Program-made: the position numbers and the translations under genes
Notes under the pieces: generated by a model
Databases searched by the model: none
Told to the model about the DNA's origin: nothing
Seen by the model: only the letters and a program-made list of their open reading frames with translations
Shown: piece by piece, positions 1 through 10,493 of the stretch
How the letters are laid out: each line of letters opens with the position of its first letter
Position numbering within the stretch: position 1 is the first letter of the stretch
From: Paraphoma chrysanthemicola
Lineage: Eukaryota > Ascomycota > Dothideomycetes > Pleosporales > Phaeosphaeriaceae
Length of the DNA stretch: 64,000 nucleotides
Assembly (NCBI GenBank): GCA_020744225.1
Contig: JAGMWG010000019.1
Span: 558,001-622,000 of the forward strand
Direction: 5' to 3'

Positions 1-415
1 GGTCTGCACGGGGAGAAGAGCACGCATGTCAAGCCCGACCGTGTCAAAGAAGCGATCTTCAGCATTGAGGGTAAGCTTGTTAGTACCACAGAGTGGACGA
101 GCAAGAACCCGCAAACGCCGAACAAGAAAACTGGTGTTACGGCGTTCATTGAAGGCGTAAACTTCTGGGTGAGAGAGGATGCGATCGACGAGCAGGGCGT
201 GTTGGTCGATCCTGCAGTAAGTCCATACTGATCGGTATACAGCATCAACACTAATGCGAGAATAGGTGCTGAAGCCCATTTCGAGGCTCGGAGGTATTAC
301 ATATGGGCGTACGACCCAGGCTTTCGAGTTGACGCGCCCCGACTATGACGAGGTGACCAAGGACCCAGAGGTTGCGAAGTTGGCTAAGCCGAAGGGAGAA
401 AACCAGACAGAATAG
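1..415 (+). CDS. Flavin reductase-like domain protein, C-terminal part
   Basis: The gene enters from the left edge, so only its last two exons are visible: 1-216 and 266-415, separated by a 49-bp intron (217-265, GTAAGT...TAG). The reading frame is uninterrupted and ends at TAG 413-415, giving about 122 residues. Near the end the segment KPISRLGGITYGRTTQAFEL followed by TRPDY resembles the C-terminus of fungal flavoprotein oxygenase/flavin reductase-like (FMN-binding split-barrel) proteins, which bind FMN and reduce flavin or act with an oxygenase. The N-terminal FMN-binding part lies outside the window, so the family call rests on the C-terminus only. Confidence 0.6.
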
Positions 416-1764
416 CATGTCTCGCCCCGCAACTTTGCTTTGGAAATCTGTTCTCTGACATTACGAAGCGTAAGGGAAAAGCTATAGACATATGTGGGCG
501 ATAGAGTGTGGCTACAGTATAGACCTCAAAGATTATTTCGCGACATACTCGTGCATTGAACCTTGAGAAGCTCATCCATTGCGAATTATCGCGCCAGAAT
601 CTGAAGAGGAGCGCGAGTAACTCTTTCCATGATACTATAGAGCGAACTGCGTCGGCCTTGGTCATCGTAACAGCGTCGTGTGTTATAGCATACTGTAGGC
701 AGCCCAGTGAGCCTACAGAAAGAGGGGCTACTAGCTGTCAAAACCGATACATACTCCCGGAGACTACCAAATTATATCAATAGCTACGCATCTATTCTGA
801 CCGGCTTGAAGGTGAACAAGTCGAGCTAAAAATATCTCAATGGATTTCAAGAGTGAAGATCTAAAGGACGGAACGGAAAGAGAGCATACGAAATGTGTAT
901 CTGACGTTAGTCACCTCATAGACCTATCTCGCGAATTTTAATGAATATTTGTCCTATAGGTGTATATGACTTTACGTTGAAAGGTGCTACCCGCTGATAG
1001 AATAGTCTTGTCAGTGAGCGATAGTCAATACACGCGCTGAGCTGCATACCATACCTTCCGCAGGAGGTGAGGCATGAATGAGATGGCTTGTGGTAGGGAA
1101 AGCAAAATCGAATGGAGGCCGAGGATGCATGAAAGAAGCGCAGGATTATTTCGATACTTTGAAGAAGCGGGTATGACAATGGTGGGGCGGCTTAACCTGA
1201 CAATACTCAGAGCAAGCTCATTTGTACGCCTTCAAGAAAAGCACCGCAGATGCACGAGAACAGCTGTGCTGCTTGCCAATCCATAGCACACGCTGCTCTC
1301 ATGATTCGTGTTATGGTGCCATTCCGACTTGTGTCGAGCTACATTCCCAGTACGTTTATTATTTGGCCGAGAGAACCGCCGTGGTGCATTCTGGTTCCTT
1401 GGGAAGATCAGCGATGAAATGCAACCCGTCTTATCCTATCGAATCGGCTGCATCCCGATTCCAGCAAACATTGCATACCCAATGCTCGTCGCCGTTTTCA
1501 AACTTTCCCGCTGATTGCGTGCGCGTCAATGATAGTTTCCGTGCTTATGGGGCCCGGCCGCAGAGTAGTGACAGCGCTTTCCTTGCGCTGCTACGGGAAA
1601 TTGCAATTGCGCTTCAAGCGACGAAGTCCTGCCTGAGCATGTTCATCCCACTTCAGGACAGCGAATGCAGAGCTGCTTCTCCGGCGCGCCATGATTCCCA
1701 TTCGCTGATCGCTCCCGAAGACCTCCACTTGCCGCCCGATTCTTACTAGCTTCCCGATATCGCC
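416..1764. other. Intergenic region, no convincing gene
   Basis: Only short open frames occur here. A 175-codon plus-strand frame ending at 1749, just before the MATE start, has no recognisable domain and a composition unlike a protein. It is best read as 5' flank or leader of the MATE gene. I see no repeat or RNA gene. Confidence 0.5.
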
Positions 1765-3510
1765 ATGCGTCGCGAGACGCCATTAGGCGCCACGCTTGTC
1801 AGCGCCCCGCTATGGGAATCTGAACCTCGACCAGCAACACCTCACGAGGATCCTGAAGAAGAAGGCAAGGAACGCTTCGAGTATGACATTTCGTCGTTAG
1901 CATTGGCTTTCATTCCGTTCCCATACACCGCCGGTTACACCATGGATAGCCCAGCCGCAAGACGCTTCTCCACGAGCGCGGAGGAAAGAGTGGGACTATT
2001 GAATGCGCATCGCGATAGCGTTGCGAAGTTGCAGCAATATGGCACGGTATCTACAACCGATGAGATTGAGAGACTGCTGAGCCAAAATGAGGGGACCGTC
2101 GAAGAGCTGGAAACGACAGCAGGGAAAGAAGCAAGGCTGTTGGCAAAGTACTCTGTGCCGCTTATGATCACCTATCTTCTTCAGTACAACTTTTCGCTCG
2201 TCACAATATTTGTGGTTGGACATATCGGCACGGATGAGCTCGGCGCTGTGAGTTTGGCGACCATGACCGCCAACATCACGGGACTGGCTGTGTACGAGGG
2301 CCTTGCTACGAGCCTGGATACTCTGTGTGCGCAAGCATATGGTTCCGGACGGAAAGAGCTCGTGGGACTGCATCTGCAGCGCATGATTTTATTCATGCTC
2401 CTCGTCACGTTACCAATCGGAGCTGTTTGGCTGAACTCGGGCTGGATTTTGGCTGCACTCGTTCCCGAGAAAGAGCTGGCCCATCTCGCTGGACGATACC
2501 TGTCCATTCTGCTGGCAGGAGCACCGGGATATGCAATCTTTGAAGCCGGGAAACGATTTACGCAGGCGCAAGGTCTCTTCAACGCCAGCCTATTCGTTCT
2601 CCTCATCGCGACGCCCATCAACGTTCTGCTGAATTACCTCTTCGTGTTCGTTCTGAAATGGGACCTCGTGGGCGCAGCACTGGCAACGGTTCTGTCCCAC
2701 AATCTACTTCCAGTCCTTCTCTTCATCTACGTCTACTTCGTGAATCCAGACTCGCTCGAGTGCTGGGCGGGCTTCACACGCGATGCTTTCAGACATTGGG
2801 GCCCAATGGCCAAACTCGCTGTACCAGGTATCATCATGGTAGAGACGGAGTGGCTTGTAAGTGAACGTTGGACCTATTGTCCATACCCGTCAGCTAACAG
2901 TACTCCGCAGGCCTTCGATATCCTCACCTTCAGCACCAGTTATATCAGCACCGCGCATCTTGCTGCGCAGTCCATCGTCATGAGCCTCGCTGTCGCAATT
3001 TACCACGTTCCCTTCTCCGTCGGCGTAGCAGTCTCAACTCGACTCGGCAACCTCATCGGCGCAGGCTCTTTGTCCGCAGCGCGTACTGCAACGCGCACGT
3101 ATGTCCTGACCTTCCTCATCATCGGAATCGTCGACTTCACCTTCCTCACCGCACTCCGCAACGTCCTCCCGCACGCCTTTAGCAACGACCCCGAAGTCAT
3201 CAGCATTGTGTCCACCGTCCTCCCGCTGCTTGCCGTGTTCCAGTTCTGCGACAGCACGACTGCGCTGGCGAATGCTATCCTTCGCGGTCTTGGACTGCAA
3301 GCGATCGGTGGCTGGGCAAATTTGTTTGTGTACTACGTCATTGCGGTGCCGCTTGCGTTGTTCTTGTGTTTCCCGAAGGATTTGAAGCTCGTGGGTTTGT
3401 GGGCGGGATGCGCGGTGGGAAGTAGCTGTATCACGTTGTCTGAGGGCATATACATGTATCTTTATGACTGGAAGCGCGCGGTCGACGATGCGCGGCGGCG
3501 AGAGGAGTAA
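1765..3510 (+). CDS. MATE-family multidrug/toxin extrusion transporter
   Basis: This is an integral membrane antiporter of the MATE family, closest in style to the fungal Erc1-like branch, exporting organic cations or metabolites in exchange for H+ or Na+. The N-terminal 100 or so residues are hydrophilic. Two MatE repeats follow: the first starts near LLAKYSVPLMITYLLQYNF with the motif VGHIGTDELGAVSLATM, and the second contains HLAAQSIVMSLAVAIYHVPF and GVAVSTRLGNLIGAG, for about 12 hydrophobic segments. The frame is open from ATG 1765 to 3510, but bases 2857-2910 form a perfect 54-nt intron (GTAAGT, branch GCTAAC, CGCAG) of in-frame length. Removing it restores the continuous helix EWLAFDILTF, so the product is probably 563 residues. 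Confidence 0.88.
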   Translation: MRRETPLGATLVSAPLWESEPRPATPHEDPEEEGKERFEYDISSLALAFIPFPYTAGYTMDSPAARRFSTSAEERVGLLNAHRDSVAKLQQYGTVSTTDEIERLLSQNEGTVEELETTAGKEARLLAKYSVPLMITYLLQYNFSLVTIFVVGHIGTDELGAVSLATMTANITGLAVYEGLATSLDTLCAQAYGSGRKELVGLHLQRMILFMLLVTLPIGAVWLNSGWILAALVPEKELAHLAGRYLSILLAGAPGYAIFEAGKRFTQAQGLFNASLFVLLIATPINVLLNYLFVFVLKWDLVGAALATVLSHNLLPVLLFIYVYFVNPDSLECWAGFTRDAFRHWGPMAKLAVPGIIMVETEWLVSERWTYCPYPSANSTPQAFDILTFSTSYISTAHLAAQSIVMSLAVAIYHVPFSVGVAVSTRLGNLIGAGSLSAARTATRTYVLTFLIIGIVDFTFLTALRNVLPHAFSNDPEVISIVSTVLPLLAVFQFCDSTTALANAILRGLGLQAIGGWANLFVYYVIAVPLALFLCFPKDLKLVGLWAGCAVGSSCITLSEGIYMYLYDWKRAVDDARRREE

Positions 3511-4671
3511 GGTAGTCAAAATCGGAGGCGGGATAGTGCGAGCTTTCGCAAAGCGTTATGAAACGAATCTCTGTATAATTATAAGCCGTACATTTTGTAG
3601 CGTTATCGAAATCGGCATTGCTTTTCTTAGTCATGCACCATGTATTGATACTCTTCTTCAAGTGCTGTCCATTGGACAACATCTCAATGAAAAGCTCGAT
3701 AACCCGAAGGTCAAAGTACTCCATGTCCGCAAGCAGACGACCGAGGTGCATGAACTGCGGGCATGCACTCCCTAGCTGTTGCCGAAGAGTCTGGCAAGCC
3801 AGAATGCGATGTGCCATTCCGTTGTGAGTCACCGCTTCTCCTGCGACGTGTTGAACGTCTCAGTATGCAACCAGGATGGCAGCTCAGATAGGCAAGCCCA
3901 TCGAGGTAGTTCGTCGTATGCCAGGTGGTCTGGACTGACTTGCAATGGGTTTCTTAGGCCAGATGCATTGCTTTTCCTCGAGCGTAAAGCAAGTGCAACA
4001 GGAAAACTCCTGCAGGCTTTCGTACCGGCCGATCGAACGGCAGCGATATTACAGCCACAACGATGGGTTTCAAAGGCCACAAGCATCTTTGCTCACTAAC
4101 TGAACACACAAGTGTGACAGTCCTTCTAAGAGGAGTCTGTTCGGTTGTCTCGGGGCATAAACTCCTCGAGGCAGGGTAGAATCCTGCTGACAATCGAAAG
4201 TGGGTGGAGGGAAAAAGTGAGAAGGAGCGGCGGGGTGAGCTGTATATATAGGCGGAGGGCCGGGCCTGTGCTGTGCTAGTCTGGCAAAACCCCGGGGGCT
4301 GAGCAGGCTATGCGATCACGTGCTTGTGTTCACTGTTCACTGGCCGTTTGCTCTGCGCTCCGCCAATAACGCGCACGCAAATGAATAGCTTACGGTCGAG
4401 ATTTCGCTCTTTGAAGTCAAAATTAGCTCACAGATTTGGCGCAGAAAGTGTGAGACGCCGAGAGATTCTCGCAGTCTCTCGGCGTCACATTCACCTCAAC
4501 CACAAGGGAAAGCCCAAGCGTTGCACTACCATCTGCCCGCAAGTGTTTCTCTCAGCAAGGTTCCTACTGATTTCAAATCCTGTGTATCAGCATGAGCACA
4601 CTCAATCCCGTTTTCTCGACCTCTTTAACTCGTGTTCGGCATCCGCCAATCTGCCAGCCCGACACCAATAT
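3511..4671. other. Intergenic region with a TATA element
   Basis: No supported gene. The short frames present overlap each other on both strands and carry no domain. The right part is the likely promoter of the small zinc-finger gene. Confidence 0.4.
4243..4250 (+). promoter_or_regulatory. TATA-like box
   Basis: TATATATA in an otherwise GC-rich stretch, 422 bp upstream of the ATG at 4672. The distance is long, so use by the zinc-finger gene implies a long leader or a leader intron. Confidence 0.3.
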
Positions 4672-5259
4672 ATGTCCGCCGCGATGGAAGACGACAGCCA
4701 AAACAACCGCGAACAGCTTCTCAGCCTCCTCATATAAGAGCTTTCGGCTCAAAAGGCTACGAAGAAAGAGTTCAAGGATCTACGCGCGACCCTCGCTACG
4801 CTCGCCGGAACGGCCGCGGACACCGAAGACACGAACATGGAGGATCCCGGAAACAACATCGCTATGCCCATGTTCAGCGCTGCTTGCTTCAAAGAGCATG
4901 ACCATGGTGTCTGCAATGCCAAGAACTGCCCCAGAGTTCATCAAGCTCAGATTGATATGTTTGGTGCCGATGCCTTCCGCCATCTCCCGTTTGATAAGAA
5001 AGCTCGACATACTGCCGATCTCAACGCCCACGACGAGGTCACGGAGAACAATAACGACCTTATCGCCATGCCTACCTACAGCGCTGCCTGCTTCCACGAG
5101 CGCAACTATGGCATTTGCGATCGCGAGAACTGCCTCCGGACTCACCAAGCTCAGGTCAACAAGTTTGGGGTCGAGGAGATTGCCGGCCTTCCATCCGACA
5201 GGAAGGCTAGAAGGAATGCGAAGGCTAAGGGCTCTGAGATCACTATCCCGATACGTTGA
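4672..5259 (+). pseudogene. Small protein with tandem CCCH-type fingers, interrupted by an in-frame TAA
   Basis: Reading from ATG 4672 gives 21 codons, then TAA at 4735-4737. The same frame then continues without break to TGA 5257-5259. The part after the stop is clearly protein-like: a short helical stretch (ELSAQKATKKEFKDLRATLA), then two copies of a module of about 65 residues, each with Cys-x8-Cys-x4-Cys-x3-His followed by QAQ and a basic end. That spacing matches a CCCH zinc finger, usually RNA-binding, though flanking residues differ from typical ones. CAA to TAA is one C-to-T change. Either the gene is broken, or translation begins at the internal ATG 4837 and yields a 140-residue product that keeps both fingers. 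I do not recognise a named family. Confidence 0.5.
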
Positions 5260-5523
5260 AGGTGTGATGACGCGGTGAAGCTATACAGGAGGATAGATGG
5301 GTAGTAGGGCAAACCAAGGGCTGGCGGACTTCACTTTACTCTGATTCTGTCCAGAGGATGGGTCATTGCATTGAAGTGCTACAGGAGCATTTATGGAGAG
5401 ACCAATGGGTCATGAGTTCAGCGTTGAGCTTAGACAGACTTGCAAATGGAAAAATTTCATAATTCATCATAGACTAGTCGAAACGTATGTAACGGATGAA
5501 ATGCTCAACCACCCAATCCGTAC

Positions 5524-8500
5524 TCACTCCAATTGCTTCATTACTTCCGTCTGCTTGGCTCTCAGGTGCAATAACCTCTCTTCCAGCTTCATCCGTTCCC
5601 AGTAGTGACCATCTTGACCTTGATTAAGTCCACCCTGATGAGATTCGTCATACATGGACGTGCGAAACGTCTGTGCATGCGTCTGGAGCTGAGCTTCAGT
5701 ATGTCGAATAGCTAATTCTAGTTCGGCAAGCTTGCCACGAAGGCTTCGTAGCGAGGGGTCTGGATGTGCTTCAGACCCAAAAGTGCGGATAACGCGGGGG
5801 CTCCGGATCTGATTCTGGTGCTGTTTCTTCAGATCCTCTAGCATCTGCCTGGCCTGCGCTTCAGAGTCTGACAGGGAAGCTTGGAGAGTGCTCTGTGTCG
5901 CTCGTCGCGTCAGTAGCTGATCAAGAGTACGCTCAGCAGTGGTTGTATTCTGTGTTTGTGTGTGCGTTGGTGCCTGCGTGCCACGATGTGCAAGAACATC
6001 GCAGCGAGCGACATCTGTGCTTAGGGACGTTCGGGAAGGTTCTGGTTTGATGATTGGCTGACATGAAAATCTTGGAGCTGGAGTGGATGCTGCGGGTGGC
6101 GAAGGCAGATAGTTGGCATGTTGTGGCTCGTCAGGGGATATGAGCTTGGCTAGGAGATCTTCTCCTTCGAGGTGCGACTTTGACGTTCCAGATTGCTGCA
6201 TTCGCAAGCTGATTGGAGAAGCTGGCAGTACTTCGGGTCTCATGCGAGGCCGAGAGACCTTCTTTGCCAGAGAGTGCGGTGGGCGGGGTGAAGTAGATCC
6301 GTGCGACAGATCGACTTTGTCGGATGACATTGTCTCCATCGATCGTTCTTTACGTGTTAAACAAGTAGCCGGCCGAGTTGGATAGCTGTTTTGTTTAAGT
6401 GCGGATCTAGCTGGGCTTTGAACTTGACGGTTGCTGGGCTCGTTCTCAGGTGTGCGCGTAAGTTTTGCCTCAGTCTTGTGTGTACCATGTTCTGGAGATT
6501 TGAGGCTCGCCCGTAATCGACCGAGAGCTTGGGTGAGGATTGCACAGTCCTTGCAATTGGGTGCATCATCGGAGTTCATGCGGGCCGTACTTGGCAACGG
6601 CACGGCTGCTAAATAAGTGTGCTTGACCGTGTAGGATTTGCTACCACAGAGCGACTCATAGCTCTCTGTTAGACTTAGATTGGCAAGAGGAGTCGCTTGG
6701 TCATCGCGATCTTGTTGCCAGTGTCGTATCCTTTCGTTAGTAGTCATGGAACGCTTGAAGTTAGAGAACAAAGAGGGCCCTTCGAATGGCTCTAGCTCGT
6801 GGGAGTCCCTCTGTCTGAACTCCGCAGGCAACGTAGACGCTCTTGCAATAGGCCGCAGGATGGATTCGGGTCGGTCGTTTGAGATACCAGGAGCACGCAG
6901 GAGGGGTAGATCGGTATAGTTCTGCGCATTACGACTCGAGCGTCGTTGGGGGGCACAGGGCCCTTTAGCCGATTTGCCATGACGAATGATATCCAGCATA
7001 GCTTTGCCTTTTGGCGCAGTTGTGAGATTACGGTAACCCTTCGAAGTGATGAGAAGATCATCCTCAATCCTCACTCCTCCAACAGGCAGGTATTGTTGTA
7101 GGACCTCGATATTAATATACTTTGAGTGAACTGGGGATGGTAGATAGAAGTGCTGCAAAGCGTAGACTGAGAAGTAGCTACGATTGTGTTAGCAAAAGAT
7201 ATGAGAATTGTTGAAGCTCCTGCATACATTCCAGGCTCAACAGTGACAACCATCCCTTCCTCGAGGTGGCTGCTCTGAGGGTCTGTCGGAGCCAAACACG
7301 TGGCTCGATCGAAAACTGGTACATGAAATTTCTCTGGGTATAATGAAGGTGCCTGGGTGCAATCAGCATAGGTCATTGTGCACGGCGCATCACACTTACC
7401 TGCTCAAGTATTGCTTTTCCTCTCCTCACACTCATGAGCTCTGCCTGGCCGACATCATGCACTTCTAAGCCAACGTGATGGCCAAGACCGTGCGGAAAGA
7501 ATGCTCTGCTTGTGCCAGCTCTGTAGATTTCCTCTTTTGTGCCATTGTGTAATATACCAAGAGCCAAGAGGCCATCGATCGCAATCTGGTGTGCCAGAAT
7601 GTGCAGATCAAGATAGCGTACACCAGGCGCCAATCGTCTGATGCACGACTCTTGCATGCGCTCTACAAGTTTGTAGACGTTCTCAGCCTCCTTGCTTGGC
7701 CACGAAGATGAGAGTGGGAACGTCCTAGTAATATCGCTGGCATACAACTGATACTCGCAACCAGCATCTAAACACATCAGCTGACGATTGCCGAAGTCCT
7801 CGTTGTTCGCGTCGTAGTGCAATGTTCCCGCATTCGGTCCAGAAGCAGCAATGGGGTCATAAGCCTGTTCCTTTGCTTGCCGTGATACACAAACATCCAG
7901 GAACAAACCTTGGACTTGAGCTTCGTTCTTGAAAGTCAGGATGTTGGCCAATACGGCTTTGTGTGCTTTCGAGCTAATGTCGTTTGCTTTCTGGATGAGC
8001 ATGATCTCGTGATCATCCTTGATCATTCGTGCAATGTTCATTGCCGGCATAAGGGAAGTCGTGTCGACGACTATGCTCCCACTTCTTTCCGGGAGATGCT
8101 CTAAAGACCCAGCGCCGTGCAAGTAATAGAGAAATCCATCGTTGCGTTCGCGATGGAACCAGTCAGCGACATAGCTTGATAGCTCGTCGGTGTAATAGAC
8201 TTCATCAATATCGTACTTGACCATCGCTTCAGCCAAAGTAGAACCACGTCCATTCCAGATCACGCGTTTTTCATCGATCCTAGGAAGAAAGAGTGAAAGC
8301 GTGTCATGCTGAATGTCGTACGTCACATGACAGCCTGGCTCGTTACAACTTCAATCTCATCAGCATCAGTCCGTCGCGCGTGAGGTATCCGACGAACCCG
8401 CTCAGGTAATAGAAATAACGTCGTTGTCTGAACGGTGCAGGCATGTCGCTGTCCTCATTGTTCTTGGCAGGTTGACCGGCAAGATAGATTAGGCCCTCTA

Positions 8501-8707
8501 CAACACCCAACTTCTCTTGTACGCGTCGCGCATGTTGTTTCGCTGCGCTTCCATCAGTTTCATCTCCAGCCAGCCTTTTCTTGCAGCCATGGCTCTCTGC
8601 TTACCTGGATACTTCTCCAGTGGAGTCTCAGCCTCAAGATGCAGCCAGTATTCCTTCGCTTCCCACTTCAGCCGCTCCGAAAGGCTCGTCGCATCGAGTA
8701 CTTCCAT
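5524..8707 (-). CDS. Xaa-Pro aminopeptidase (peptidase M24) with a long C-terminal extension
   Basis: A metallopeptidase of the PEPP/aminopeptidase P type, removing N-terminal residues that precede proline. Five exons were read by eye: 8707-8605, 8542-8394, 8338-7400, 7352-7228 and 7177-5524, giving about 989 residues. The second intron (8339-8393, donor GTCGGA) is the least certain. The N-terminal domain reads YPAKQHARRVQEKLGVVEGL, then PFRQRRYFYYLSG. The catalytic half has the metal-site segments LDAGCEYQLYASDITRTF, HGLGHHVGLEVHD, EPGIYFS and VRIEDD, so all ligand positions are present. The peptidase fold ends near residue 510. The same exon then runs on for about 480 low-complexity, Ser/Thr/Gln-rich residues with a charged coiled-coil-like end (LEERLLHLRAKQTEVMKQLE). 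Normal family members are about 450-500 residues. It is divergent from the proline racemase-family gene. Confidence 0.85.
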
Positions 8708-9443
8708 CCTGACGCTCTCACCGTGCCTCCGGGCAGCCAAAAACGAGCAAAGGTGGATGTGAAGATCAAGATGCGATCGGGTGTTTATGCGTCGACAGCC
8801 AAAGTTGACCGGTGAAGCCACCTACCCCGTGCTTCCACGCGATCTCCGCCAAGCCAGCTCCGGTGAGGAGCCACTACCTGCACCGGTAATTCTTAAATAC
8901 AGCTCACTCGGGTCGCCTTTTGGCCCCTGAACTTTGTTCGCTTGCTGACACGCATATACGCCCTTATTTCGCAAAGTCACCTCGCGGAGTGGTAAATCGC
9001 GAAGTTCGCGATGGAAGGCGCCCCGTCTGATCCTGCTCGCGGTAATCTCAGCCCCGCACCTGTCCTTCCAGATCACGCTCTCAGTGCGACCATCCAAAAG
9101 CGGCATCTACGATAGTTGTAGCGAATCTTGAAGGCTGCATCATTCAACATGTCTCTTATTGGTGAAATCAAGCGAGAGATGTTGTGTTGCGTATCGGTGA
9201 AGCAAAAAAAGGACAGAAACAGGTGTGTGGCGGACTATAACCAATCAGAACGCCTTATTCCGTTCACCGGTCCACGATATGCAGTCCCGCTGTTTAGCTT
9301 GCTCCACTCCCATGTCGTACATCAAGCCAACCTGAATACGCAGCGTCCTTACACATCACGCACTGGAGATCACACGCAAGCTGTAACCAACGACGGATAC
9401 GATAAAACAAGCAGAGAGGAATCTGAAACCCGTGACATCTACC
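8708..9443. other. Divergent intergenic region between aminopeptidase and proline racemase genes
   Basis: About 730 bp between two gene starts pointing away from each other. A 94-codon minus-strand frame (8822-9106) shows no domain and is not called. The region probably holds both promoters. I see no clear TATA box or palindrome. Confidence 0.45.
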
Positions 9444-10493
9444 ATGAGCTCGGGGCCACAGCCTGCACCTTATTGGGTCGAAACAGAAGACTGGCACACA
9501 GCTGGCGAACCTTTTCGCATCGTGGAGCACTTACCGCCGGGTCATCTCCCCGAAGGGACATCGGTAGCTGAGCGGCGCCTCCATGTGCTCAAAAACCCCT
9601 CGCATCCACTAGACACACTCCGCCAAACGCTGTGCCATGAGCCGCGGGGACACGCAGACATGTATGGTGGCTTCATAGTTCCTGCAAATGATTCTGGTGC
9701 ACAATTCGGTGTACTCTTCTGGCATAAAGACGGCTTCTCCACAGCATGCGGTCACGGAACTATGGCTCTCGGGTACTGGGCCGTGTCTAGTGGCCTTGTG
9801 AAAGTACCTAGAAAGGACTGCGCGATCGACGTAATCGTCGACGTACCCTCTGGTCGCGTTAAAGCCAGTGTTACAGTCCAGAACGGAAGGCCGGTTCACG
9901 TTGATTTTGTAAACGTTGCTAGTCGCACATTGACTAACGCATTCGACCTTTCCATCCCCTCACAGCCAAGCAGCGTACAGTGTCAACTTAGCTACGGCGG
10001 AGCAAACTTACTGTCTGTAAACGCAACGCAATTGGGGATATCAGTCGATCCGAGCAACGTGTCGAAATTCATCGACCTTGCACGAGTGATCAAGCGGCAA
10101 CTCTTGATCGACAAACGAATCGAAAGACAAGACGATGTCGCTGGGATAATCTTCTGGCAGATCGGAGGAGAGACTGAGAAATCTCTCGAGGGGATCACAA
10201 TCCATGAAAGGAATGTCGTGGTATACGGAGACGGACAGATCGATCGTTCACCCTGTGGGTCGGGCACCAGTGCAAGAGTCGCGATACATCATGCAGAGGG
10301 CCGATTACTTCCCTCGCATGGAATATTTCTCAATCAGTCTATAATTAAGACGTCATTCGAAGCGCGCGTTCTAGCTTCCGAGGACTCATCGACCTGCATT
10401 CCAGTTGTTAGAGGAAGAGCTGGTCTTGTTGGCAGGATGAAGTTTTACATCGATCCAGAAGACCCGATTTATCCCGGCTTCCTCTTGCAATAG
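9444..10493 (+). CDS. Proline racemase / hydroxyproline epimerase-dehydratase family enzyme
   Basis: Single exon, 349 residues from ATG 9444; a GTG twelve bases earlier is not used in fungi. The family isomerises or dehydrates proline and hydroxyproline, pulling the alpha proton between two catalytic residues. The opening WVETEDWHTAGEPFRIV, then GGFIVPANDSGAQFGVLFWH, ACGHGTMALG and SPCGSGTSARVA are hallmark segments. Both catalytic positions are cysteine here (about C102 and C271). In trans-3-hydroxyproline dehydratases such as human L3HYPDH the second is threonine, so a racemase or epimerase role is more likely than dehydration. It stands head to head with an Xaa-Pro aminopeptidase, suggesting use of proline-rich peptides. 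Substrate is not determined. Confidence 0.88.
   Translation: MSSGPQPAPYWVETEDWHTAGEPFRIVEHLPPGHLPEGTSVAERRLHVLKNPSHPLDTLRQTLCHEPRGHADMYGGFIVPANDSGAQFGVLFWHKDGFSTACGHGTMALGYWAVSSGLVKVPRKDCAIDVIVDVPSGRVKASVTVQNGRPVHVDFVNVASRTLTNAFDLSIPSQPSSVQCQLSYGGANLLSVNATQLGISVDPSNVSKFIDLARVIKRQLLIDKRIERQDDVAGIIFWQIGGETEKSLEGITIHERNVVVYGDGQIDRSPCGSGTSARVAIHHAEGRLLPSHGIFLNQSIIKTSFEARVLASEDSSTCIPVVRGRAGLVGRMKFYIDPEDPIYPGFLLQ

Noticed and set aside
1222..1749. Plus-strand 175-codon frame before the MATE gene
   Set aside because: Composition unlike protein, no domain, ends 15 bases before the MATE ATG; more likely leader sequence.
8822..9106. Minus-strand 94-codon frame upstream of the aminopeptidase
   Set aside because: No domain and no splice path into the peptidase; the aminopeptidase N-terminus is explained by exons at 8605-8707 and 8394-8542.
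9444..10493. Bacterial origin of the proline racemase-family gene
   Set aside because: Lack of introns and Cys/Cys active site would allow it, but fungal members of the family are common and I cannot build a tree; not claimed.
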